Source of the DNA: Epiperipatus broadwayi
Taxonomy: Eukaryota > Onychophora > Udeonychophora > Euonychophora > Peripatidae
Direction of reading: 5' to 3'
DNA length: 64,000 bases
NCBI GenBank assembly: GCA_028023455.1
Contig: JAQFVV010000021.1
Coordinates: 992,001-1,056,000 of the forward strand
Numbering within the stretch: the first letter of the stretch is position 1; every line of letters begins with the position of its first letter. The translations under genes were made by a program, and so were the position numbers. Shown here in pieces: positions 34,820 to 47,229 of the stretch. Under the pieces are notes generated by a model. The model saw nothing but the letters and a program-made list of their open reading frames with translations. It made no database searches and had not been told where the DNA came from.

Positions 34820-36080
34820 TCAGGTAGTATGCTGATCATGCTTTTGACTAATTAATAGTCATAATCATAGTTATTATTATCCAAGAGAATTATGAGATTT
34901 ATAGAAGAATCATGGAAGTGGTAATTTAAATAACATTTGATTATAAGATGTTAATGGACTTATTTAAATGAGCCGCTTTTTTGATAGGGGGGAGGCACAG
35001 AATTCCTTCTTGTTAATTACACACACACACATATATATATATTGTTGAAAATGTCCAAGGCCTCTCAGTATAAATGTTATATATATTATTTAAATTGTTT
35101 CAAGGAAAGTTTTAACCACTTGGAATTCAATTAATATTAATTAAATATTTCCCTTTAAACTATTGCAAATCCATTTATGAAAAAAACATACATTAAACTA
35201 AGGATAGAACAAATAATCCAAAATCTAATATACTTTAAATGATCAAATTTCAATGTTAAAATTTGTTCATAATGTTGCCTTCTATATATAAAATTAAAAA
35301 TAATCAATTTTAAACAATATTGAATAAGACAACTTACTATAAATATAAAATATATATATATATATTATTATATATATTACTAATTATAATTAATGTTTGT
35401 ATTTGAATAATTATATTTATTATAATGTAAATAATGAATGATCCATTGGAGAGAGTTGCTGTATGGTAATTGGTCATGTGATTATGTGAAAAAGAACCAT
35501 ATTGAAAAGATTCTATTAAGGAACGCAAGTTGGATTGATGTGTTCAATAATTTTTTTATTTTATAGTGAATTATCTAGTTCAATTTTGCTTTAAATTGAT
35601 TATTTTTAAAATCTAATATGTATATAAATATATCTTATAATTACAGTAGCTGTTTGAAAGGTAATGTGATTTTCAAGCACCCAAGTGGCAATTGGGTAAA
35701 ATAATTCTGATCAATTGATAAAATGTTTCTTTGTTGTTGTTGTTGTTGTTTTATTCTACTCAATTTAAAATTATTCCAAAAATCTTTTGTTTTGAGACTA
35801 CCAATCTATCTGTGCATCATTAAACCACATAGAACAAAAATACAAACAGAAGAATAGCAAAAATGAAAAGAACAATATCTTTTAAAATGCCGAAAATAGA
35901 ATTTAAGGCTTTTAAAACTTGAAATAAATCAAACACAAAGTAAAAACAAAATTCATTTGAGACAGCACTACTAATCAACAATGATATATAAAATATTAAA
36001 TGAAACTAAATTTCAAAATTGGATACAATAGACCATGAACTACATTACATTTTGTTTCAAGCCTTTTTTTAACATATATT
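34820..36080. other. A+T-rich spacer with CA/TA and TTG microsatellites
   Basis: CA-TA run near 35022-35042, TA run near 35349-35366 and six TTG units near 35731-35751. No gene. Confidence 0.35.
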
Positions 36081-36084
36081 GCAC

Positions 36085-36345
36085 AAGAACAAACAGGTGT
36101 TACTGACCTCATTGAAAAAATTAAAAGTCTGAAGTGGAGTTGGGCTGGACATATTGCTAGAAGAGGTGATAATAGATGGACAATTGAAATATTTAAACTG
36201 GATTCCAAGAGATTGTAAAAGACCCAGAAAGTGACCACATGTGAGACGGATGGATGAAATAAAAAAGTTGCAAGGGTAATGTGGAGAAAAAAAGCTAAAG
36301 ATCAGAGTAGATGGATTGAACTTGGAGAGACCTTTATCCTGTAGT
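36085..36345 (+). pseudogene. LINE ORF2 C-terminal fragment (family L)
   Basis: The frame EQTGVTDLIEKIKSLKWSWA continues GHIARRGDNRWTIEIF, then after a stop and shifts MDEIKK, VMWRKKAKDQSRWIELGET. The pattern KIKxLKWxWAGHxARxxDNRW...DRxRWxxLxEAF is typical of the tail of endonuclease/reverse-transcriptase LINEs. Stops and frameshifts make it inactive. Inverted copies lie at 36482-36620 and 40955-41275. Confidence 0.65.
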
Positions 36346-36481
36346 GAATTGATAATGTTTGATCATGATTAGTAATAAACATTGATTAGAATAGAATACT
36401 TGTTGTTTATTGAACTGCAAATATACAGTAGTTTTGAAGACATGCACACACACACACACATCATCATCATCATCATCATTA

Positions 36482-36620
36482 TCAACCATTATCAATCCAC
36501 TGCAGGATGAAGGTCTCTCCAAGTTTAATCCATCTTCTCCGATCTTTAGCTTCTCTTCTCCACATCACCGCTACACATTTTCTTATTTCATCCATCCATC
36601 TTACATGTGGTCTCCTTATA
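36482..36620 (-). pseudogene. LINE family L tail, opposite orientation
   Basis: Minus strand repeats the end of the fragment at 36230-36345 (MWRREAKDRRRWIKLGETFI-like), forming an inverted pair with it. CA and CAT microsatellites (36444-36480) lie between. Confidence 0.6.
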
Positions 36621-36627
36621 TATATAT

Positions 36628-36659
36628 AATTTATTTACATATGCATATACAAGTGAATG

Positions 36660-36693
<34 letters not shown>

Positions 36694-36725
36694 CATTCAC
36701 TTGTATATGCATATGTAAATAAATT
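36628..36725. repeat. perfect palindrome with AT centre
   Basis: Arms beginning ATTTATTTACATATGCATAT and continuing ACAAGTGAATGTTATAT are exactly mirrored by ATATAACATTCACTTGT then ATATGCATATGTAAATAAAT, around a TA-repeat centre. Can extrude a 98-bp cruciform. Confidence 0.85.
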
Positions 36726-36729
36726 TTAA

Positions 36730-37970
36730 AAAACTGTAATTATTAATAAAAAATTGAGAGGGAGCACATTATGTTTTCTGAGTATGTTTATTCATGCACT
36801 CAGAAGCAGTAAGAATAAGAAATAAAGATTAACTATCAAATTTTTACTTTTAAAACAACATAAATTGCAAAATATCAGACTTTTTTCCATTAGTTAAGTA
36901 TACTCTTAGTGTTTTTCTTTTTTTTTAAACTTTTTCCTATAGAGACATAATAGATAGTCTCTTTAGGAAAAAATTATCTCTTTTATTTTTTAATTATTAT
37001 CTTGAAGTATGTTCTCTTAGAAAATCATTTATTATGAAAAATCCTGCACATCAAATTTAGAAAAGAAAATAACAAAAGAATAAAATATATGCACTGTCAA
37101 CATAAACTGAAGAAATTTTTAATAATATATTATAACGTTTTCTGTTTAGCTAGGCCTCTACACGCTGATATAAACTGCGCGTGATTTGATCAAGTTATGT
37201 CGAAAAGAAGAAAGTTGTCTTTCTATTTCTAAAAAACATAACTATATTTCCTGATCAAACTCAGCCTATTAATTGTTGAGAATTATGCTAATGACGAGAT
37301 CAGCTTTTATATATTTGAAAGGCGCAAGAGTTCTGCAAGAACCCACTGAACCGTCACATAGCATCTGGCAAACAAAAAAGAAAAATACTTTTAAACTAAT
37401 AGGTATTGCATCATACCAAAATGAGAATTATTTTTTTTAAAAATTATTATTCCTGGGCTTATTCAAACATATTGGCAAAGGTAAATTACATTTTTAAATC
37501 TTATTAAACTAATAATAAATTTAATAATAAAAAATAATAATTATTATTAATAACGGACAAATGAAAATTGATATTAGAAATATTTTTTTTTATTATAATA
37601 GATTAAAAATCTGTTTAAGTTAAAATGAGAATTCCTAATCAAGTAAATTAGAGAGAAAACATATTAATTCAAATATGATGCAATCAATAAAATAAAATAA
37701 TTAATTAAAAAGTTCTGGTATAAACAAAAATCTCTTGTACAGAAAAAATGAAAGTCTCTATCGGGATTTTTTTAAGACTTGTTTGCAAATGCTTAATTTT
37801 GTCACAATCAGGAATAAGTAGTCTTACCGGTAAGTTTTAGTGAATTCACGGTGGTTTTAGATAACTATGCATAATTTTTTGGGGTTGATATGAGCTCACG
37901 GCTATTGATTATAAATTGATCTTGGTGCTGATTCCATAGGCTAGTCGCATAAGCTTCTCTGGTGTCCATC
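36730..37970. other. A+T-rich spacer, no gene seen
   Basis: Nothing recognisable. An ATT-rich low-complexity patch lies at 37500-37560. Confidence 0.3.
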
Positions 37971-37977
37971 GGTAACA

Positions 37978-38121
37978 ATGTCAGCTAAAGCTCCGGTCTA
38001 CTCTCGTATGAAGAACTTTTTCATCGTAGAGTGGTCTGGATTCTTTAATCCAAAACCAACCAAAAGAATATCAGGCAAACCAAAGATGTTCCTCCCACCA
38101 AATCCCTCCTTTTTATACTAG
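37978..38121 (+). CDS. short ORF, 47 codons, unidentified
   Basis: ATG in good context (GTAACAATGTC) opens MSAKAPVYSRMKNFFIVEWS, continues GFFNPKPTKRISGKPKMF and ends LPPNPSFLY before TAG. It is basic and proline-rich, with balanced codon use that stands out from the A+T-rich surroundings. Upstream, ATTCCATAG could serve as an acceptor. It could be a small protein, a first exon or a processed fragment. No family recognised. Confidence 0.3.
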   Translation: MSAKAPVYSRMKNFFIVEWSGFFNPKPTKRISGKPKMFLPPNPSFLY

Positions 38122-38657
38122 AGGTCCAGTTTTTGGACTTCTGCACATGCTAATATCATGGCGTTTTGTGTTTATAATCTTATACAGTCTTTATCATTTT
38201 TCAATTACTAAGTTCTCTTTTTTTTATCAAGTTTTTCGGCCATGTTTAATTAGCTAAAATATTTTTCTTTTAGCTTATCTTTTTACTTGCTTTTGGAATT
38301 CTTTTGTTCTCTCCAATTCTACTTTTATTTCCAATTACGTAAAAAAAAATACGAAAGAAAAATTTAACTTTCATTGTACGTTATTTTTTTTAAAAAAAAA
38401 ATTATAGTCAAAAAAAAATCTAAATTTACTTTTTTTTTTTTTTTTAGCTTTTACCAAATGCCAATATATTTGCAACATATATAAATAAATGTTACAATAT
38501 ATATATGTATAATTGCATATGGTGCTCAAAGAAAAAAAAAAGGCTGATAGAATGTCACAAAATTTGCAAATTTTAATGATTTTTTTTTTTTCAGAAATAT
38601 TACAAAATTCACCACTTCCTTTATTTTGCCATAATACCTTATATAAATACATTTTAT

Positions 38658-38892
38658 CTACTACTTTGGACACTTTTTAGCAAAAATCTTTTATTGTACC
38701 TATGTGCATGCACAATCTTATATTTCGACTGTCCTACAGTCTTCTTCAGAGCTCCTTTATTTCAATTTTATTTTTTAAAAATTATAATAAAAGGGTTCTG
38801 AAGAAGACTGCAGGACAGTTGAAATGTAAAATTGTGCATACTTATAGATACAAAAAAAGGTTTTTGCTAAAAAATGTTCAAAGTAGTGGATA
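38658..38892. mobile_element. family B inverted-repeat element
   Basis: Two arms of about 95 bp (38661-38758 and 38793-38890) face each other. They pair CTACTTTGGACA with TGTTCAAAGTAG and CATGCACAATCTTATATTTC with its worn complement. Each arm holds the stem CTGAAGA-A-GACTG-CAGGA-CAGTT-GAAA or its reverse. Looks like a foldback or worn ribozyme-like element. No ORF belongs to it. Confidence 0.6.
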
Positions 38893-38899
38893 ATTTTTT

Positions 38900-40080
38900 G
38901 TTTGTTTGTTAATTTATATCTTTCTTTGGATATCGTATAATTGAAGTATTCAGTGTAGTTCACAGATCCACCATATATGAAAAGTCATTATAAAAATATT
39001 CACAAAGCTAAATAAATTTTGAAAAAAAATATTTTATACATATAGTGCATATTTATATTTTGACTTAATCAAAAATACTCTAATAAATATATCTCATAAA
39101 GGTATTTAAAAGATCAGTATATTACAGGCTTGATTTACAATGAAGTCAAATTTTGCTAAACATACATTTACGAAAACACATAATGTTTATATCCCTCATC
39201 TTTTATTGCACAAAACAAATTCATTCTAATATCTTTTAAAAACCATTGTTTTAATTTTTAACTTCAATTAGGGTCAGTGTACATCCTCTATCAAGGTAAT
39301 AAAAGACAACACTTCATTATTTGGTGGTTTATACTTATTTAAGAGTTTTTATAAATTTATAATAGATTTTTTTAAAAATTTTAAGACAAGTAAACAGCAT
39401 CAACCCTGTAATGTACACATATTCCAATTATTGCACATGAATAACTTCATTAATAAACTGCAAATATAATATTAATAGTTAACTTTTAAACTGTTTAATG
39501 CTTTTCTTTTCAAATATATGATTGGAATTATACTTTTGTTTTTATTTTGTATTTTTTCATAAACATGTCAAAGAAAGGGGGGAAGTCAGTTTTTTTAACA
39601 ATATATATATATATATGTGTCCCAAAAATGTGCTTATAATTGCTTTTTTAAATGTATGTATATATACAAAAGACCACGTTTTCAAAGTGTACTATAAAAA
39701 ATGGTTTTTTATTTCTTTATTATTTATTGAAACACATTATTATATAAATCAAAAGTTGTGAATCATATGTGTATACATTACAATTTGTAAAATACTATAT
39801 GAAAGTATAATAGATATAAAAAACTAAAAACATTTGAATTCTAATATTTTACAATATCTTAGATATCATGTGTTTTTGAAAATCTACAATAGAAAATGTC
39901 TATTTTTTTTCTAAAATCTACAATGTAAAAAAACAACAACTTATTTTTATTGAAATATTATTTTTAAAAAAAAAAAAATCATAAATAACTATTTTATAAC
40001 TTACATGTCATGATAAATTTAAAAAAGGCTGATAAAAATGGATAAAACTTTATTCCACATGTTCTCTTCCAATACATAAA
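38900..40080. other. A+T-rich spacer, no gene seen
   Basis: Nothing recognisable. Confidence 0.3.
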
Positions 40081-40084
40081 CAGA

Positions 40085-40560
40085 AAGACAGAAAAGATTT
40101 GGGAAAAATTGATATGATGTTACGTGCTATGGTTTCTCCTTTATTGAAGTCAGAAATCTCTCAGGCACTGTGCCCAGAGAAACCTGTTAATCACCTTACC
40201 TTTTTTAATTTCCCACCCTAAGATTTTCCCATAGTATTCTCTATCTTGTTCTATCCCACTTTCACAACATGGCCTTTATATATAGATCATCCATATCTTT
40301 TTCCAAATCCAGCATAGAAACCAAGAACCCACTTTTTGTATGCTCACTTTGTTTATATTTATTATCCTGCAACTGCATTATTTGTCCCCTTTTTGTTTGT
40401 AGGATTTACATTTAGTTAGCAGATGCCTAATATTTTCCATGCCTTCCTTACATAACCTGCAGACTAAATCACTCACATTTCTCCATTTAAGTGTATATTG
40501 TCTTGTTGGCTAATGATCTTGTTCGAGCCTTGAATATCTTATTAAGTAAAACTGCCACCT
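40085..40560 (-). pseudogene. LINE fragment with terminal zinc-knuckle-like motif
   Basis: Minus strand translates to ARTRSLANKTIYT, then KWRNVSDLVCRLCKEGMENI followed by RHLLTKCKSYKQKGD. C-x2-C-x8-H-x4-C after a KWRNxSDLxCRLC leader is the pattern at the C-terminus of several LINE ORF2 proteins. Downstream, a block near VLMLDLEKDMDDLYIK-like sequence is frameshifted. Inactive. Confidence 0.55.
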
Positions 40561-40954
40561 ATATTAAATTTCACAAACTAATGTTTAAATACTGTACACA
40601 TGTGCTCAAATCAAAAATCACAAATGTATATTGAATATTCTGAATGCTGTCAATGCAAACATCAAAATGTAAGAAAACTTTGCATACAAAATAAACTCGG
40701 TTGTGTCAATGATGAGAATATTTTGTGAGAATTCAGAAAAGGGTTAAAAAAAATAGCAGAGAAAATTTTAAAAGTCTTAAAATAATTAGTGATAGTATGG
40801 ACCATATCAAAATTTAAAATTGTAAATTTTACAGAAGAATAATTGCAATAAAGTTAAATAATAGATATAAAAATATTTATAATGAACACTTTTATTTCAC
40901 AACTGTTTCTTCAACTGCAATTGAGTTTTTTATATAAAAATTATGGGGGTCCCA

Positions 40955-41275
40955 CTTTTCATTATCATTATCAACAACCATTATCAATCCACTGCAGGAT
41001 GGTCTTTCCAATTTAACACATCTTTTTCAATATTTAGCTTCTCTTCTCCACATCACCCCTTCACACTTTCTTATTTGACCCATCCATCTCACATGTGATC
41101 TCTTTCTGGGTCTTTGACAATCTATTGGAATTTAGTTTAAGATTTAAATTGTCAATCTATTATTATCTCTTCTAACAGTATGTACAGCCCAATTCTACTT
41201 CAGTCTTTTAATTTTTTCAATGAGGTCAGTAATACATATTTGTTCTCTTACCCATATGTTACATTTTTAATCTCT
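40955..41275 (-). pseudogene. LINE family L tail, third copy
   Basis: Minus-strand copy of the sequence at 36100-36345. It shares the LEKIKRLK-WxWAVHTVRRDN-like block and the terminal MWRREAKY-ERCVKLERPS-type region, ending at CAGTGGATTGATAATGGTTG. Frameshifted throughout. Confidence 0.55.
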
Positions 41276-42162
41276 TCTTGTTATGGTCCCACTTTCATTT
41301 CAAGTTAAATATTAAATCCCAACAACAGTTGAAGAAATAGTTATTCAATCCACAGCAACAGTAAATAAAAGTGTCCATTATAAATATTTTTTATATCTAT
41401 TGTTTTTAAATTTATAGCAATCTGGGTGTTCTTTCAATTAGTTCAAAGGTCAGCCTAATGTTCAAAAGTAAAATCATGTATATTAAATAAATGTTGTTTT
41501 TGAAATAGTTTTTATTATTTGGAAAACATTTGTAGAAAATCAACTTTTCCAATGAAAAGAAAAACACTCTTTTAATGGTGAACTTTTACAGTCAAAGATT
41601 TGTTTTTATTTCAATTTTAAATGATTACAAAAATACTTTTTAATGTAATTTTTTTAAAAATATGTACATTACCCTCTTACACATATTACTGAAAACTTAT
41701 CAAATAGATATCAGCATAATTAAAAATTTTATATTAAAGTATTTAAAATTTTATCCACCAACACACTTAGAATAAAGAAACTAGGGAATTTATCTAAAAT
41801 ATTTTAGTGTCATATTGCATTATCAGTGATTTATAACAAATGTACAAATTTTGACAATTTCTATTGAGTAGAAATATATTAAACCATTATCATGTGATGT
41901 TTATTATATTAAACCATGATTTAAAAATTTTATTTTAAGAAACAGACCAATAAACAAAGAACAGTCATTCTAACTTAAATAAAATAATGAAATTGTTTGT
42001 TGCTCTGAAAATTCAATGAAACCTTATATGGAATTTGAGTCCTGGAAGTGATAGATTGATTTGCAAACTATTGACCTTTTGCTGTACAGTTGACTACTAC
42101 TCTAAACTACACATGGCTATGGTTACAATGATATACTTAAATGAATAACTTTTAATCCAAAA

Positions 42163-42282
<120 letters not shown>

Positions 42283-42629
42283 AATTAAGAAAATGTTAAA
42301 GATAAATTTTGTAAGGACTGTACAAATCAATCTGTGAAACACAAACATATTTACATAAAACTAATAAGATCATTTGACCCCAACATACATTATACTATTC
42401 AGTTTTCGTTTTACTAACCATAGTTATATCACTTAGTGTAAGTCTTGGTAAGTAGTCAATAGATTTTGGGTGGTAGCCCTTAATGAATCCTTAACCAGTG
42501 CTGAACAACCCAATATTTGCAGACCTGTTTTTAACCTGTCATTTTTAGTGGTAAGAAGATATTGAATCTGGGAGCAGGGCATCTGGGTAGATGTATCAGC
42601 TCTAAAATATATAGATGCACTGCTGCTGC

Positions 42630-42720
42630 ATCTAAAAGATTCTCTCTGATGAAAATCATAAACTAGAAACTAGTCTTGGGATATTGGTTAGGACAGCACT
42701 GGATAATGATTTATAAACAC
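42630..42720 (+). repeat. family A fragment
   Basis: CTCTCTGATGA...CTAGAAACTAGTC followed by TTGGGATATTGG keeps the core order of the family A hammerhead, but stem II is lost. Confidence 0.5.
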
Positions 42721-42724
42721 TACC

Positions 42725-43540
42725 ATCTAACATTTAATGATTAATAAAGTTTCCACTAGGTAGAATAATCATGGCGAGAGAAAGACTTTGCCACATATCC
42801 ACATATATCACATTCTCTTCTTTTAAGTTGTTTACATGAAATTTTGGAACATTTTATTTTTAAATTTGATTTCATTCTACAGACTTCAATGTCTTGTCTC
42901 AATTTAGTTTTCCATTGTATTCTATTTTCAGTGATATCTTTCCCCTGAAAGTAATCAATATTGAATCCTTTCAATTACCTTACAGATATACCTTTCAATG
43001 TAAATGAGATTTGCCTCTTCATTGTTCAAAGCCATGGTGGTCTTTTACTATTTATTTGCTGCACATACCTATTGTAATGAAAATATGCCATTTGAAAACA
43101 TCGCATTCAATAAGTTAAAGAGTTAACTGAAGATTCTTTTGATCTTACTTAGGTATTTTCAAATTTTTACAGAGCATTTGTAAAATAAGAACAAGCAGAG
43201 TTTAATATTATTTTGATAGATGGTCCATATCTCACTTATGTACAATAAATTTGGTAGAACAATAACTCTATGAAACTAATTTTTTAGAGATCATTTTATC
43301 ACTTTATGATGAAGAAAGATTATATATTAAACAAAATATTTGTTATTTAAATAAATGCTGCAGACATATAATAAGTTGTCTTCTTCAAGGGCAGAAACAA
43401 CTCTCTAGAATGTAGATACTTTATTCAAGCATAATTCTGATAACATTTGGTGGTGTTACTTTTTTTTTTATCTTAAATGACTCACCTTGTAACAGGCATT
43501 GGAATTATTTTGTAGAATGATTCTCCATTAATAAGTAAAA
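42725..43540. other. A+T-rich spacer, no gene seen
   Basis: No supported gene. The 72-codon minus frame at 42756-42974 has no recognisable motif. Confidence 0.3.
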
Positions 43541-43544
43541 TAAA

Positions 43545-44215
43545 CCACTAAACATCACCTGATCACCATTCTTTATGCTTACACAAGCTATCTACACAGA
43601 GGCTAAACTCTCCAGACTATAGAGCTACTCAGTGTAAGCCAGAGTAATCAATGGATGCAGGAAATTTTATGTATAAAAGCTCTATCTAGTGCCTACTCAT
43701 ACAATATCCCAGTTTCTAGCTCCTGACTTTCATTAGTGAGGAGCCTTGGATCGCACTGCACCTAGATTTTAGAATCCAATGTAACATTCCAGCAGCCACC
43801 TTTTATCTTATTAGATAACTATAGGATTATAGGATTGTGGTGACTGTGGTTATCAAAGAACCAAAGACACCAAAAAGTATGGATACTAAACTGAGTTCAA
43901 ATTTATGCAACTTTATAATCTAATGAGTTTGAAATGATTATTGTGCTTTCATTTTAGCCTCAGAGTTTTAACATTAGCTAATAATAAGATCAAAAGTGGA
44001 TGCTGGAGGGTTGCATTGGTTCCTAAGATCGAAGTGCAGTGCTCTCAGATTTGATGCTCTTCACTAATGAAAGCCACAAGCTAGAAAGTAGTCTGGGGAT
44101 ATTGGATGAGTAATGGTAATTTTATCCAGAAACCTTTCTGCATTCATTTACTACTCTGGCTTGCACTGAATAGTACTACTGTATGGAGAGTTTTGCCTCT
44201 GTGTAATAAGTAAAA
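43545..44215. mobile_element. full-length family A foldback element
   Basis: Inverted arms (about 43595-43765 and 44030-44205) enclose a centre of about 260 bp that includes CCAAAGACACCAAAAAGTAT and an ACTGAGTTCAAAT word. The outer left end carries ATCACCTGATCACC. Both hammerhead cores are mutated (CTAATGA in each). With 12856-13325 this gives the general plan: terminal block, arm with ribozyme, centre, opposite arm with ribozyme. Confidence 0.65.
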
Positions 44216-44654
44216 TAATTGATTGGATGTTATTCAGGAAATTACAAGAATTTCTAACCCAGGAAATGACAGAGCTGGGCAGCAATACACAGACATTAGA
44301 TTTCTGTCTGTCTCTCTACTACTGCTTGTGACCAATGAGTTGTTACTTTATCATTCGTAGAAGGTTAATGAAAAATTTATTTTTAAAACACACTGCAATT
44401 TATCCCACTCTCATCTGTGATGTAGATCAAATCATGCCACAATCAAAATTTTTATTTTTAAACTTTGAATACTGATACTAATTTGAAAAGATCAACCTGG
44501 TACTTTAACCCAGCAGATATCCAATAAAATCAAGCTGAATATAAAGTTAAGAATAGCTATGTACTCATTTACTGACTATCTTTGAATCATTTGATTATAC
44601 GTGGATTGTCTAAATAAAAAAATATATAAAATCATTTCTGATTGAAAATATTTC

Positions 44655-44735
44655 AAGTTACAGCTAGTCTAGACTCAAATTCGAACTCATCTTAATGACC
44701 AGAATCGTGCTAATCACTACACCATGCGACCCCTA
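44655..44735 (-). repeat. tRNA-derived SINE head with good A and B boxes
   Basis: Minus strand: GGGGTCGCATGGTGTAGTGA, then TTAGCACGATTCTGG, then B box GAGTTCGAATTTGAG. Box spacing and sequence fit a Pol III internal promoter. Confidence 0.6.
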
Positions 44736-45076
44736 TAATGACAGAGGGCAGTCTCATAGAAATAGTTTTTATCAGTTTCTCAATTGAAAAAAAGAAAACA
44801 ACATTAATTTGAATGAAATTATTGGCTTCAACCAGCTATTTGACCTCATATGACCTGTCAAATAACTCGCTTTGTGGATTGTTTGTTTTTATTCTCAAAT
44901 GTATGTATATAAACAAACTAAAATTAATTTTCAGCTGACTTAATCTGCAACCAATTTTCTTTGAAACAATAAATATAACGACTCTATTAACAAATAATCC
45001 TCTAACCATTTGATTATGAATTTAACTTACAAAAATAAGACATGTAGTAAAATGAGTATGTAATTAATCAGTAAAT

Positions 45077-45185
45077 GTCAAGCGTTGGTGGTCGAGAAGT
45101 TAGCTGCCTTACAAGTAGTTGTCCCGGGTTAGCGGGTTCACTTCCACGGCCGATGCTATGACACATGAGAAGAAAAAAAATTAGT
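45077..45185 (+). repeat. tRNA-derived SINE, second copy
   Basis: TCAAGCGTTGGTGG, TTAGCTGCCTTACAAGTAG and CCCGGGTTAGCGGGTTCAC match the SINE at 34711, with an insertion before the B box. A-rich tail at 45170-45182. Confidence 0.6.
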
Positions 45186-45989
45186 AAATTAATTTTAGAT
45201 TCAAAAAATTGCAAATTCATGCTTTAAATATTTTAAATGACCAAAACTAGCTATGTCTTTTTATTTTAGACAAACCTACGTTATTGGCTACAAATTTTAT
45301 CAATGAGTATTTTTATTTTCTAATTCAAATCAAGTTTATTTATCCGTCTAATATAGTCTGTAAAGAGAGTATTTTAAGACACTATATGTATATGATAAAA
45401 GAATTGCAAAGACAAATTCAAATAAAGAAGGAAATAATGAATATGATTATTTTTAATTATATATATATTGTAACCGGACCCGCGTACAACACTTTTATCA
45501 CATCAGTTGTAACAATTTTCTGATGAGCATGCTGTAGGAAGGAACTATCAATTGACATTCCTAATGCAGATGTTAATGCCTCCTACAACAATATTTCCTG
45601 CTCATCAGAGGATGTAGTACCATAGAGACTGTGAACATCTAAACATTTATATGTTTGGTTTTCCAAACAGCACCATTAGAGTTCCGTCTTACTACAACCT
45701 GACTGGCCTGGGTCTAGTTATGTCAGACGTAGCTCAGGAATGCATGAGATTCTCATGAACCAGTGCTATAATTGGTGAGTGATGCGATAAAACAAACAAA
45801 ACTGAACAACTGGATAACCAATTTAATTTTTAGTAACAAAAAAAATTTATTAAATAACAATTAATTTGCAATTTCTAACGAAATTCATTTCTATCCACAT
45901 GATAACTCATTTTTATTTTACTTATAAAAGAGTTAGAAGCAGTTCCTTTTTTTTATCAATAGTTCATTTACAAATTCAATTATGAGAAA

Positions 45990-47115
45990 AAGCTTGGAAA
46001 TAGTCAATTCAATAATAGTTCATTTTGAATTCATTTATTAGAAGAAGCTTGGAAACATTCTAATTCAACAATAGTTCATTTTGAATTCATTTATGAGAAA
46101 AAGCTTGGAAATATTCTAATTCAACAATAATTCATTTTGAATCCATTTATGAGAAGAAGCTTGGAAATATTCTAATTCAACAATAATTCATTTTGAATCC
46201 ATTTATGAGAAGAAGCTTGGAATTATTCTAATTTAACAATAATTCATTTTGAATCCATTTATGAGAAGAAGCTTGGAATTATTCTAATTTAACAATAATT
46301 CATTTTGAATCCATTTATGAGAAGAAGCTTGGAAATATTCTAATTTAACAATAATTCATTTTGAATCCATTTATGAGAAGAAGCTTGGAAATATTCTAAT
46401 TCAACAATAATTCATTTTGAATCCATTTATGAGAAGAAGCTTGGAATTATTCTAATTTAACAATAATTCATTTTGAATCCATTTATGAGAAGAAGCTTGG
46501 AATTATTCTAATTTAACAATAATTCATTTTGAATCCATTTATGAGAAGAAGCTTGGAATTATTCTAATTTAACAATAATTCATTTTGAATCCATTTATGA
46601 GAAGAAGCTTGGAAATATTCTAATTTAACAATAATTCATTTTGAATCCATTTATGAGAAGAAGCTTGGAAATATTCTAATTCAACAATAATTCATTTTGA
46701 ATTCATTTATGAGAAGAAACTTGGAAATATTCTAATTTAACAATAATTCATTTTGAATCCATTTATGAGAAGAAGCTTGGAATTATTCTAATTCAACAAT
46801 AATTCATTTTGAATCCATTTATGAGAAGAAGCTTGGAATTATTCTAATTTAACAATAATTCATTTTGAATTCATTTATGAGAAGAAGCTTGGAAATATTC
46901 TAATTTAACAATAATTCATTTTGAATCCATTTATGAGAAGAAGCTTGGAAATATTCTAATTTAACAATAATTCATTTTGAATCCATTTATGAGAAGAAAC
47001 TTGGAAATATTCTAATTCAACAATAATTCATTTTGAATCCATTTATGAGAAGAAGCTTGGAAATATTCCAATTCAACAATAGTTTATTTTTGTATTCCTT
47101 TATGAGAAGAAGCCT
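45990..47115. repeat. 56-bp tandem array, about 21 units (3' LTR)
   Basis: Units contain CATTTATGAGAAGAAGCTTG and TAACAATAATTCATTTTGAA. AAGCTTGG (a HindIII site) recurs every 56 bases from 45990 to 47053, with a final AAGCCTGG at 47109. Variants (TTAAC or TCAAC, AAATATT or AATTATT) are shuffled along the array. Confidence 0.9.
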
Positions 47116-47229
47116 GGTAGCAGTTAAGCATTTATGATTTATATAACATTTCGTTATCTTATGAATTATTACTGATTGGTAAACATTTAAATTCAGCAAT
47201 TCTTGGTTTGTGGAGTATTCATCATTTGG

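Noticed and set aside
36334-36718. Open frames around the CA/CAT repeat
   Set aside because: Low-complexity translation over microsatellites and LINE tails.
45515-45620. CTGATGAGCATGC in the LTR as a further hammerhead
   Set aside because: No GAAA or stem II at the right spacing; the word is one arm of a simple inverted repeat.
45990-47115. Regular repeats suggestive of a CRISPR array
   Set aside because: Units are contiguous 56-bp tandem copies without unique spacers, in a eukaryotic LTR.
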